Assembly (NCBI RefSeq): GCF_027492755.1
Contig: NZ_JAPUED010000201.1
Span: forward strand, 1-42,459
Direction: 5' to 3'
Length of the DNA: 42,459 nt
Origin: Micropruina sp.
Lineage (GTDB): Bacteria > Actinomycetota > Actinomycetes > Propionibacteriales > Propionibacteriaceae
How positions within the stretch are numbered: the first letter of the stretch is position 1; every line of letters starts with the position of its first letter. A program made the position numbers and the translations under genes. Below, piece by piece: positions 17,383 through 24,134 of this stretch. The notes beneath the pieces were generated by a model. That model was not told the DNA's origin and ran no database searches. It worked only from the letters and a program-made list of their open reading frames with translations.

Positions 17383-18207
17383 ATGACTGAAAGCGAAACC
17401 CTTGTCGTCCGCTCCGACGAGCCTGGACGGCTACCGCCGACAGCACCCACCAGGATCGCCGGGGTGGACTTGCCGCTGGGTGTCCTGGTGACGGCCGATC
17501 CGGGATTCTCCGACGATCCGGCCGCGCCGACGCAGCGGGCCTGGATGTCGGCCGGCCAGTTGGACGATCCGACCGCGCTGTGGTGGCGGCTGGCCCGGGT
17601 GTTTCCGGAGACGGGCCTGTGGCCGCTGGTGGTTCAGTCGCTCGATGACCCGCGCAACCCGGGGCGTCCGTGGAGCGACGGCGAGTTCTCCGACCCGATC
17701 GAGCCGGTCCGCTCCGCGGAGGAATTCTTCGCCGAGGTGCTGCCGGGTGAGCAGGCGCCGTCCGACCCTGAGCTGGAGGGTCTGGAATGGCGGTATCCGG
17801 CGGGCTTCCCCGGCATGGCGGCGACGCTACGCAGCGACTCCGAGACGGTGCAGGTGCCCCGGTTGACGTTGCCGTCCGGCGGGATCCTGCTGGTGCCGAC
17901 CACCCGGCCCTCCGACGTGTTGTCGCGGCTGGGTTGGCTGGGTGCCACCAACCACCACTCGCCCGCCGACCTGACGGTCGTGCTGCGGTCCTGGGAGGAC
18001 CGGTTCGGCACCGTGCCGGTGCTGCTCGGTTTCGACGTGCTGGGTGTGGCCAACGAAGCGGTTCCGACTTCGGGTGACGACCTCGATCGGCTGGTCGCCG
18101 AGCACTACGCCTTCTGCCCCGACAACGTCGACCAGGGCACCGACGACCTGGCCGAGTACGGCGAGCAGATCGCCGGCTCGCCGGCTTGGACGTTCTGGTG
18201 GGATTGA
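17383..18207 (+). CDS. DUF4253 domain protein
   Basis: A 274-aa soluble protein. The C-terminal half (roughly residues 165-274) matches the DUF4253 pattern as I recall it, ending in AEHYAFCPDNVDQG...LAEYGEQIAGS..WTFWWD. Function is unknown; the family is often found near immunity or SMI1/KNR4-like proteins, but nothing here shows that. Three in-frame starts are possible (GTG 17368, ATG 17374, ATG 17383). I chose 17383 because GAGG lies 9 nt upstream and the protein then begins normally. The last 103 bases overlap the 3' end of the convergent NADH dehydrogenase gene. Confidence 0.8.
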   Translation: MTESETLVVRSDEPGRLPPTAPTRIAGVDLPLGVLVTADPGFSDDPAAPTQRAWMSAGQLDDPTALWWRLARVFPETGLWPLVVQSLDDPRNPGRPWSDGEFSDPIEPVRSAEEFFAEVLPGEQAPSDPELEGLEWRYPAGFPGMAATLRSDSETVQVPRLTLPSGGILLVPTTRPSDVLSRLGWLGATNHHSPADLTVVLRSWEDRFGTVPVLLGFDVLGVANEAVPTSGDDLDRLVAEHYAFCPDNVDQGTDDLAEYGEQIAGSPAWTFWWD

Positions 18208-19355
18208 GTGCCGCTCACCCAGTCCAGTGCGGTGCGCAGCGCGACCGTGCGGGACGGCATGAACCAGTGGAAGAAGAACCAGCGGGCCAGCCAGGCCGGC
18301 CATCCGGTCAGCTGGACGCCGTACAGCTCGGTGGCTCCGCGACCCACACCGAGGCTCGCGCCCTGTCCCAGGCCCGGGAAGGTGAACGGCTTCGGCGCCC
18401 GGCCCTGGACGGCACGGACGACGTTCCCACCGATCCGCTGGCCGTGATAGATCGCCCACAGCGCGTTGGCCGGGCACGGGCCGTCACCGGAGGGATGCGG
18501 CACCGCCGCGACATCGCCGCCCGCCCAGATTCCGGGCGTCACCCGTAGCCAACGGTCGGTGACCAGCCGTCCGGACGCATCCCGCACGAACCGCTGCAGG
18601 CCGGGCAGCGCGACCGGGGTCTGCCCGACGGTGGAGATCACCGTCGTGGACGGCACGAAACCGGCCGCACCGAGATCGGCACCCTCGGCGGTGACCCGGC
18701 AGAGCCGGGCCCCTGGGAGGAACTCGACGCCGCAGGCCCGAGCCTGCGCCACCGCGTAGTCGGCGATCCGGGCGAACCGCGGACGCAGCATCGGCAGCGC
18801 CTGCGCACCGGAGTGAGCCAGGACGACGCGGGCCTCCGGTAGCCGCTGGGCGAGCGCCGCCGCGGCCTCCACGCCGGTGAACCCGCCGCCGGCGATTACC
18901 ACGGTCTCCGGTTCGGTCAGCCCGGCCAAGTGCGCCCGGAGGGCGGCCAGGCCATCCGGATCCTTCAGCGACCAACCGTGCTCGGCCAGCCCCGGCACGG
19001 GTGCAGTGGCGTCCCGGCTGCCGACGCCGACCACCAGCTCGTGGTACGGCAGAGTGCGTGGCCCCTCAGCGGTCGTGATGTGCACCAGCCGCTCGTCGAC
19101 GGCGACCGCGTCCACGGTGCCGGCGATGATCTCGACGCCGGGCAGCAGCCGGGTGAGCGGCACCCGAGCCCGTTCGGGACGGACGTGGCCGGTGATCACT
19201 TCGGCGGTCCACCCGTGGAAGGAGTGCTCGGGTGTCGCTGACACCAGCCGGACCCGGACGCCCTCGAGCGTTCCGGCCCGGACGGCTCGGGCGATCGCCC
19301 GCGCCGCCCAGACTCCCGTGTAGCCGCCGCCGGCCACCACGATCTCGGTGACCAT
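18105..19355 (-). CDS. ndh: Type II NADH dehydrogenase-like FAD oxidoreductase
   Basis: A 416-aa pyridine-nucleotide-disulfide-type oxidoreductase. It has an N-terminal FAD-binding GGGYTG (residues 9-14), a second nucleotide fold VVIAGGGFTGVEAA (about 152-165), the GIWAGGDVAAV FAD motif (about 290), and the C-terminal amphipathic stretch PAWLARWFFFHWFMPSRT typical of membrane-associated NDH-2. It likely passes electrons from NADH to quinone at the inner face of the membrane without pumping protons. The ATG lies one base after the stop of the acyl-ACP-reductase-like gene, so the two are co-transcribed. The last about 34 residues come from sequence that overlaps the DUF4253 gene and look unlike the family, suggesting a lost stop codon. 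Confidence 0.82.
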   Translation of the reverse strand: MVTEIVVAGGGYTGVWAARAIARAVRAGTLEGVRVRLVSATPEHSFHGWTAEVITGHVRPERARVPLTRLLPGVEIIAGTVDAVAVDERLVHITTAEGPRTLPYHELVVGVGSRDATAPVPGLAEHGWSLKDPDGLAALRAHLAGLTEPETVVIAGGGFTGVEAAAALAQRLPEARVVLAHSGAQALPMLRPRFARIADYAVAQARACGVEFLPGARLCRVTAEGADLGAAGFVPSTTVISTVGQTPVALPGLQRFVRDASGRLVTDRWLRVTPGIWAGGDVAAVPHPSGDGPCPANALWAIYHGQRIGGNVVRAVQGRAPKPFTFPGLGQGASLGVGRGATELYGVQLTGWPAWLARWFFFHWFMPSRTVALRTALDWVSGTQSHQNVQAGEPAICSPYSARSSVPWSTLSGQKA

Positions 19356-19356
19356 C

Positions 19357-20472
19357 TCAGGCCGCCGCGACGAGGTCGGGCTCGGACAGTGGTTCCGGCC
19401 AGCTCACCGGACGGCCGAAGGACAACGGTTCAGCCAGCGTGAAGCCCAGGTGGGCGAAGCGCCGGGCGGCGTCCCGCATCCGGATCGCGTGGTCGACACT
19501 GGCCTCGCCCAGCGCGGATTCGGTGTGACCCGAGAAGGCCATCAGCATCGTTTCGCACAGGCAGGCGTAGGCGAGCCCACGCGGCAGCCCGATGTCGCCG
19601 CGGACGTCGATGCCCGGTATCGCCGCCACGCCGCCGTCGATGACCAGCACGTCCGGCCGCTCGGTGAGCAGCCGCGGGTCGGTGTTGCGGGGCTGGGTGT
19701 CGTCCAGCACGACCGCGCCGCGCTTGAGGTGCGTCGACCCGATCAGCGCATCTGCGGCCGAGGTGAGCAGCAGCACCAGATCGGCGTCACGGACGGCGTC
19801 CAGCGACGTGGCGGTGCGCACCTCGACGCCGGTGTCGTGCGGGGCCAGGCTCGCGGCCAGTGACGCCAGCCGCCGCTCGCCGCGGGCGATCAGGGTCAGC
19901 GTGGCACCGAGCGGCTCGTCGGCCAGCAGCCGCACCACGCACGAACCCACGCTGCCGGTGGCCCCGACGATCGCGATGTGCGAACCGGGCGCCGCGGGCA
20001 GCAGCCGGCGCAGCGCTTCGACGGTCAGGTAGGCGGTGAACGCATTCCCGGTGGTCATCGTGACACCCCGACGAGGACGCAGGAGCCGTCCGGCACCGGT
20101 CACCGGCGCGGTGAGGGCGCCCAGCCCGACGATCTCCGCGCCCAGCTCCTGCGCCCGGTCGATGCTCTGTTCCACCTTGTCGATCGCCCAGCGCCGGTCT
20201 TCGGTGAGCAGCTGGCGAGCGCCCACCGGCACGACCAGCATCCAGCCGTCCGGGCCGGCCTGCGGCGCGGTGTCACGCCGGCGAATGGTGGCCAGCAGCT
20301 GAGGCGGCACTGGCAGCCGGCGCAGTCCCCAGTCCCAGGCGGCCGAAGGGATGCGGCCCAGCGGACTCCAGACCCGGCCCATGTCGGCGGCCACATCGGC
20401 CCGGGGATGGGCCAGGAAGGCGAACTTCTTGGCCGGCTGGTCCGGCGAGGCCGGGGAGAGATCGACGCTCAC
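19357..20472 (-). CDS. Acyl-ACP reductase (AAR)-like dehydrogenase
   Basis: A 371-aa protein resembling cyanobacterial long-chain acyl-[ACP] reductase, which reduces acyl-ACP or acyl-CoA to fatty aldehyde with NADPH. Shared blocks: an N-terminal FAFLAHP (cf. FGLIGHL), VGLGALTA (cf. SALGGFTS), TTGNAFTAYLTVEAL (cf. TTGNTHTAYVICRQV), the Rossmann loop VGATGSVGS (about 169-177), VIDGGVAAIPGID, and YACLCETML. The first Cys of that last block (about residue 304) aligns with the catalytic Cys294 of the Synechococcus enzyme. The start is GTG 20472, with AGGAG 6 nt upstream; an in-frame ATG at 20505 lies inside the operator and lacks a ribosome site. It is followed immediately by ndh. No aldehyde-deformylating oxygenase is nearby. 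Substrate and direction are inference. Confidence 0.75.
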   Translation of the reverse strand: MSVDLSPASPDQPAKKFAFLAHPRADVAADMGRVWSPLGRIPSAAWDWGLRRLPVPPQLLATIRRRDTAPQAGPDGWMLVVPVGARQLLTEDRRWAIDKVEQSIDRAQELGAEIVGLGALTAPVTGAGRLLRPRRGVTMTTGNAFTAYLTVEALRRLLPAAPGSHIAIVGATGSVGSCVVRLLADEPLGATLTLIARGERRLASLAASLAPHDTGVEVRTATSLDAVRDADLVLLLTSAADALIGSTHLKRGAVVLDDTQPRNTDPRLLTERPDVLVIDGGVAAIPGIDVRGDIGLPRGLAYACLCETMLMAFSGHTESALGEASVDHAIRMRDAARRFAHLGFTLAEPLSFGRPVSWPEPLSEPDLVAAA

Positions 20473-20487
20473 GGCGGCTCCTGTCTC

Positions 20488-20507
20488 GAATGCTCGTGTG
20501 AGCATTC
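20488..20507. promoter_or_regulatory. Perfect inverted-repeat operator upstream of AAR-ndh
   Basis: GAATGCTCGTGTGAGCATTC: 8-bp arms at 20488-20495 and 20500-20507 around a 4-nt centre, 15 bp before the GTG start. Size and symmetry are typical of a TetR-family operator. No regulator gene lies next to it. A short RNA hairpin is an alternative reading. Confidence 0.6.
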
Positions 20508-20564
20508 AGAGCGCGGGGGAGCCGGTGCTGATACCGGTTCGGCCGGTCCGCGCGCCGACTTCGA

Positions 20565-21728
20565 TCAGGAGCGATCGTCCTCCGGTTCTGGTTCCGGTTC
20601 CGGTTCGACCTCGGGCTCTTCGGTGACGGCCGGCGCTTCCAGCGGCGGCACCGGCTCGGCCGCGCCCGGCACGACGTTGTCGAGATTGCCGCCCAGGAAG
20701 ATCGACAGCCAGCGCGTCCGGGGGTCGGCGTCGAAGAAGATGCCCTTGCAGAACAGGGTCAGCGGCACGGCCAGAATGGCGCCCAGCGGGCCGATGATGA
20801 TCGACCAGAAGACCAGCGAGATGAACGTGGTGGTGATGTTCAGGCCGACGGCGTCGCCGGTCACCTTGGGCTGGATCACCATCGATGCGATGAAGTTCAC
20901 CACCAGGTAGGCGACGACCATGATCACCATGGTCTGCAGATCGCGGGCCAGCAGGGCCATCAGTGCCGGCGGCACCATGCCGATGATGAAGCCGATGTTG
21001 GGAATGTAGGCGGTGACGAAGGCCAGGATGCCCCAGGTGATCACCAGCGGGATCTGCAGCCAGGTCAGGATGCCCATGTTGATCGCGGCGACAGCGAGGC
21101 CGAAGATCGTGTTGACGATCCAGTACTTGCGCACCCGCCAGGAGAAGTCGAGCAGGGCGGCCGCCAGATTGGGCCGTACCCGAGCCAGCTTCGTGCCGCC
21201 CTCGCCGGTGTCGGTCAGGTCGATCGAGATGAACGCCACGAACAGGAACAGCGAGCCCAGGAAGGTCACCCAGAACCCCACCTGGCCCATCACCCCGGTG
21301 ACATAACCGAGCAGCCGGGAGTAGTCGAAGGTGGTCACCCATTGGGTGATCGTCTCCTGACTCACTCCCCAGGCCATCAACTGGGCGGACGCCTGGCTGT
21401 ACAGGGCGTTGAACCGGTCGGCGTAGGCCGGCATCGCGGCGACGAACTGGATCATCGCGACCGTCACGGCAAGCAGGATCGCGAACAGCACCAGGAAGAC
21501 CACGAGCATGCCGATCAGTGCGCTCAGGAACTTCGGCACCCGGTGCGCGTTCAGCCACAAGACCAGCGGGCGAGCCGTGAGCACCAGCGTCATCGCCAGG
21601 AACACCGGCGCCACCACGTCGCGGATGAAGTAGACGCCGACGAGGCAGGCCACGATGGCGGCCCCGGCATAGAGCATCCGGATCCCCTCGGGCGTGCCGT
21701 GGGTTTCGGAGGTGGTCGCTGCGCTCAC
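20565..21728 (-). CDS. AI-2E family membrane transporter
   Basis: A 387-aa protein with about eight membrane segments and the AI-2E (TqsA/YdiK/PerM) hallmarks: a paired N-terminal helix, a central amphipathic region, then ILTWLQIPLVITWGILAFVTAYIPNIGFIIGMVPPALMAL and the IQPKVTGDAVGLN block. The family name comes from one member; many are ion or small-molecule exporters, so the substrate is unknown. The C-terminus is an acidic Glu-Pro tail of about 30 residues encoded by a short GGTTCC-type sequence repeat. The GTG start follows a TAGACT box by 7 nt, so it is probably transcribed on its own, leaderless, and not as the tail of the dhaK operon 56 bp upstream. Confidence 0.85.
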   Translation of the reverse strand: MSAATTSETHGTPEGIRMLYAGAAIVACLVGVYFIRDVVAPVFLAMTLVLTARPLVLWLNAHRVPKFLSALIGMLVVFLVLFAILLAVTVAMIQFVAAMPAYADRFNALYSQASAQLMAWGVSQETITQWVTTFDYSRLLGYVTGVMGQVGFWVTFLGSLFLFVAFISIDLTDTGEGGTKLARVRPNLAAALLDFSWRVRKYWIVNTIFGLAVAAINMGILTWLQIPLVITWGILAFVTAYIPNIGFIIGMVPPALMALLARDLQTMVIMVVAYLVVNFIASMVIQPKVTGDAVGLNITTTFISLVFWSIIIGPLGAILAVPLTLFCKGIFFDADPRTRWLSIFLGGNLDNVVPGAAEPVPPLEAPAVTEEPEVEPEPEPEPEDDRS

Positions 21729-21735
21729 GGCTCGG

Positions 21736-21741
21736 AGTCTA
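21736..21741 (-). promoter_or_regulatory. -10 box for leaderless AI-2E gene
   Basis: On the minus strand TAGACT is followed by 7 nt and then GTG at 21728, with no Shine-Dalgarno sequence. It separates this gene from the dhaK operon. Confidence 0.5.
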
Positions 21742-21784
21742 GTGCTGAGACACCCGGGCTCCGCCAGGCACGGCCGGTTAGTGG

Positions 21785-22786
21785 CTACATGCCTGCGCGC
21801 CAGCCCGCGGTGTGCATCGGGGCGTCGTAGAGCTCGGTGAGTTCGTCGTCCAGCCGCATCACCGTCAGCGAGGCCCCGGCCATCTCCAATGAGGTGAAGA
21901 AATTGCCCACCTGGCTACGGGTGACGTTGATTCCCATGTCGGCCAGCCGGTTCGCCGCCCGGTTGTACATGATGTACTGCTCGCACAGCGGGGTGGCGCC
22001 GAGGCCATTGATGTAGAGCAGCACGTTCTCGCCGCGCTCCAGCTTCAGGTCGCCGACGGTGGCGTCGAGCAGGGTGTCGACGATGTCGTCTGCCTTCATC
22101 ATCGGGACCCGCTTCACGCCCGGCTCGCCGTGCACACCGATGCCCAGCTCCATCTCGTCCTCGCCGAGCTCGAAGGACGGCTTGCCGACCGTCGGCACGG
22201 TGCACGGGGTGAGCGCCAGGCCCATGGTGGCCATCCAGTCGTTGGCCTTGGCGGCGATCCGGGTCACGTTCGCCAGGTCGTCGCCGCGGTCGGCGGCGGC
22301 GCCGGCCAGCTTGAAGGCGACGATCGCGCCGGCCACGCCGCGGCGTCCGGCCGTCCAGGTGGAGTCCTCCACGGCGACATCGTCGTTGATCACCACGGTG
22401 GTGACCGGAATGTCCTCCATGTCGGCCAGCTCGGCACCGGTTTCGAAGTTCAGGATGTCGCCGGTGTAGTTGAGGATCAGGTGCAGCACGCCGGCGCCGC
22501 CGTCCGCGGCCTGGGTGGCGGCGAGGATCTGGTCCGGAGTCGGCGAGCTGAAGAAGGCGCCGGGCGCCGCGGCGCTCAGCATGCCCTTGCCGACGTAGCC
22601 GCCGCCGAGCGGTTCGTGGCCGCTGCCGCCACCTGAGATGACGCCGACCTTGCCTTGGACGGCGCCGCCGGCCCGGCACACGTAGAGCGGGTCCTCATGG
22701 ACCTCGACGATGTTCGCGTAGGCGGCGGCGAAGCCGCGGTTCATCTCGTCCAGCACGGTCGCCGGGTCGTTGATGATCTTCTTCAT
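21785..22786 (-). CDS. dhaK: Dihydroxyacetone kinase subunit DhaK-like
   Basis: A 333-aa DAK1-domain protein. The substrate-binding residues known from E. coli DhaK are present at near-identical positions: His57 (GGGSGHEP), Asp109 (NYTGDIL) and the covalent His218 (GIGVHGEPG). It should bind dihydroxyacetone or a longer ketose such as erythrulose through a hemiaminal at His218. Phosphorylation requires the ADP/ATP-binding DhaL subunit, and neither DhaL nor DhaM is encoded in this window. The gene is last in the E1-E2-dhaK operon, 49 bp after the E2 stop, with GGGAGAAG before its ATG. Membership of the GntR-controlled cluster suggests a ketose released by the pathway as its ligand. Confidence 0.88.
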   Translation of the reverse strand: MKKIINDPATVLDEMNRGFAAAYANIVEVHEDPLYVCRAGGAVQGKVGVISGGGSGHEPLGGGYVGKGMLSAAAPGAFFSSPTPDQILAATQAADGGAGVLHLILNYTGDILNFETGAELADMEDIPVTTVVINDDVAVEDSTWTAGRRGVAGAIVAFKLAGAAADRGDDLANVTRIAAKANDWMATMGLALTPCTVPTVGKPSFELGEDEMELGIGVHGEPGVKRVPMMKADDIVDTLLDATVGDLKLERGENVLLYINGLGATPLCEQYIMYNRAANRLADMGINVTRSQVGNFFTSLEMAGASLTVMRLDDELTELYDAPMHTAGWRAGM

Positions 22787-22835
22787 GACTTCTCCCTTTG
22801 GACTGCCGGCGGCCTCGTCGCCACCGGTCGGCGGA

Positions 22836-24131
22836 TCAGATCAGTAGCTGAATCGGGTGCGCGATCAGCGTGGCCAGGGCCTGCAGGTACTGCGCGCCCA
22901 GGGCGCCGTCGATGGCGCGATGGTCGAACGACGCGGTGATCCGGCAGGTGGTGGCGACACTCAGCTGACCCGACTCGTCCACCCACGGCCGGGGCTTGGC
23001 GGTGCCGATGGCCAGGATGGTGCTCTGCGGCGGGTTCAGGATCGCGGCGAAGTCGTCGATGCCGAACATGCCCAGATTGCTGACGGTCAGCGACCCGCCC
23101 TCGAGCTCGCGCTGCTGCAGCCGGCCCTCGCCGGCGCGGGCCGCGAGGTCGGAGATCGCGGCAGCGAGCGCGGTGATGCCCAGCTGCTCGACGCCACGGA
23201 TGACCGGGGTGACCAGCCCGCGCTCGCTGGCCACCGCCACCGCGACGTCACTGCCGGCGTACTGCAGCATCTCGTCGTCGCTCCAGCTGACGTTCGCCTC
23301 GGGCACCCGCTGGAGGGCGAGTCCGGCCGCCTTCACCAACAGGTCGTTGACCGACACCCGCCGCTCGGCGGCGGCGTTCACCTCGGCGCGCAGCGCCAGC
23401 AGTGGACCCAGATCGAGTTCACGGGTCAGGTAGAAGTGCGGTGCGTTCTGCTTGGACGCCTGCAGCCGGTTGGCGATCGCCCGCCGCAGCCGGGTGTGCG
23501 GAATCCGGGTGACTTCGGCGGTCGGCGCCGGAGCGGTGGGCGTGGGGGCGGGGACGGCCGGGGCGGGTTGCTGGGCGGCTCGTGCGCGGGCCGCCTCGAC
23601 ATCCTTCTTCGTGATCCGGTTCGCCGGGCCGGTGCCCGGAATGTCGTCCAGTTCCAGGCCGTACTCCTTGGCCAGCCGGCGGGCGAGCGGGCTGGAGAAG
23701 ATGCGCTCGCCGGCGCGGCGGGCCGGAGCGGCGGGAGCCTCGGGCTCGGGGGTTGGTGCCGCGGGAGCCTTCGGAGTCTCGGGATCGGCTGCCTGCATGT
23801 CTTCGGCCACCGCGATCGTCTCCACCGACGGTTCCGGCTCGGACGCACCGCGCAGCTGGGCGACCAGGTCCGCCGCCACCGCTGGATCCTCGCCGGGTTC
23901 GGAGAGCACCGCGATCGGGTCGCCCACCGGGGCCCGGGTTCCGTCGGCGATCAGCAGGGTGTGCACGACCGCGTCCGCGTCCGCCTCGATCTCGACCAGC
24001 GCCTTATCGGTTTCGACCGTTCCCAGCACGGTGCCCTCCGACACCCTCTCGCCGGGGCTGACCGCCCAATGGTCCAGCAGTGCCGTGTCGGCGTCGGCCG
24101 AGACACCGGGCATGCGCAGCAGGAAGGCCAT
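22836..24131 (-). CDS. 2-oxoacid/acetoin dehydrogenase E2 acyltransferase
   Basis: A 431-aa dihydrolipoamide acyltransferase. In order: one lipoyl domain (residues 1-78) with lipoylated Lys43 in ETDKALVEIEA, an Ala/Pro linker, the peripheral subunit-binding domain (about 143-180, SSPLARRLAKEYGL...IPGTGPANRITKKDV), a second Ala/Pro linker, and the catalytic domain with His404 and Asp408 in SFDHRAIDGA. It transfers the acyl group from lipoate to CoA and forms the complex core. It lies 3 bp after the E1 gene. No E3 (dihydrolipoamide dehydrogenase) gene is nearby, so the complex must borrow a shared E3. Substrate class (pyruvate, branched-chain or acetoin-like) cannot be decided from sequence. 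Confidence 0.9.
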   Translation of the reverse strand: MAFLLRMPGVSADADTALLDHWAVSPGERVSEGTVLGTVETDKALVEIEADADAVVHTLLIADGTRAPVGDPIAVLSEPGEDPAVAADLVAQLRGASEPEPSVETIAVAEDMQAADPETPKAPAAPTPEPEAPAAPARRAGERIFSSPLARRLAKEYGLELDDIPGTGPANRITKKDVEAARARAAQQPAPAVPAPTPTAPAPTAEVTRIPHTRLRRAIANRLQASKQNAPHFYLTRELDLGPLLALRAEVNAAAERRVSVNDLLVKAAGLALQRVPEANVSWSDDEMLQYAGSDVAVAVASERGLVTPVIRGVEQLGITALAAAISDLAARAGEGRLQQRELEGGSLTVSNLGMFGIDDFAAILNPPQSTILAIGTAKPRPWVDESGQLSVATTCRITASFDHRAIDGALGAQYLQALATLIAHPIQLLI

Positions 24132-24134
24132 CGG

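Noticed and set aside
17306..17446. 47-codon N-terminal extension of the acyl-CoA dehydrogenase
   Set aside because: Low-complexity sequence without a ribosome site, overlapping the divergent gene's start; AGGAGG precedes the ATG at 17305.
20570..20640. GGTTCC-type microsatellite as a regulatory repeat
   Set aside because: It is in-frame coding for the acidic Glu-Pro tail of the AI-2E protein; simple low-complexity coding explains it.
20565..21728. Quorum-sensing AI-2 exporter
   Set aside because: Only the family name suggests it; no luxS or other quorum-sensing gene is in view, and the family has diverse roles.
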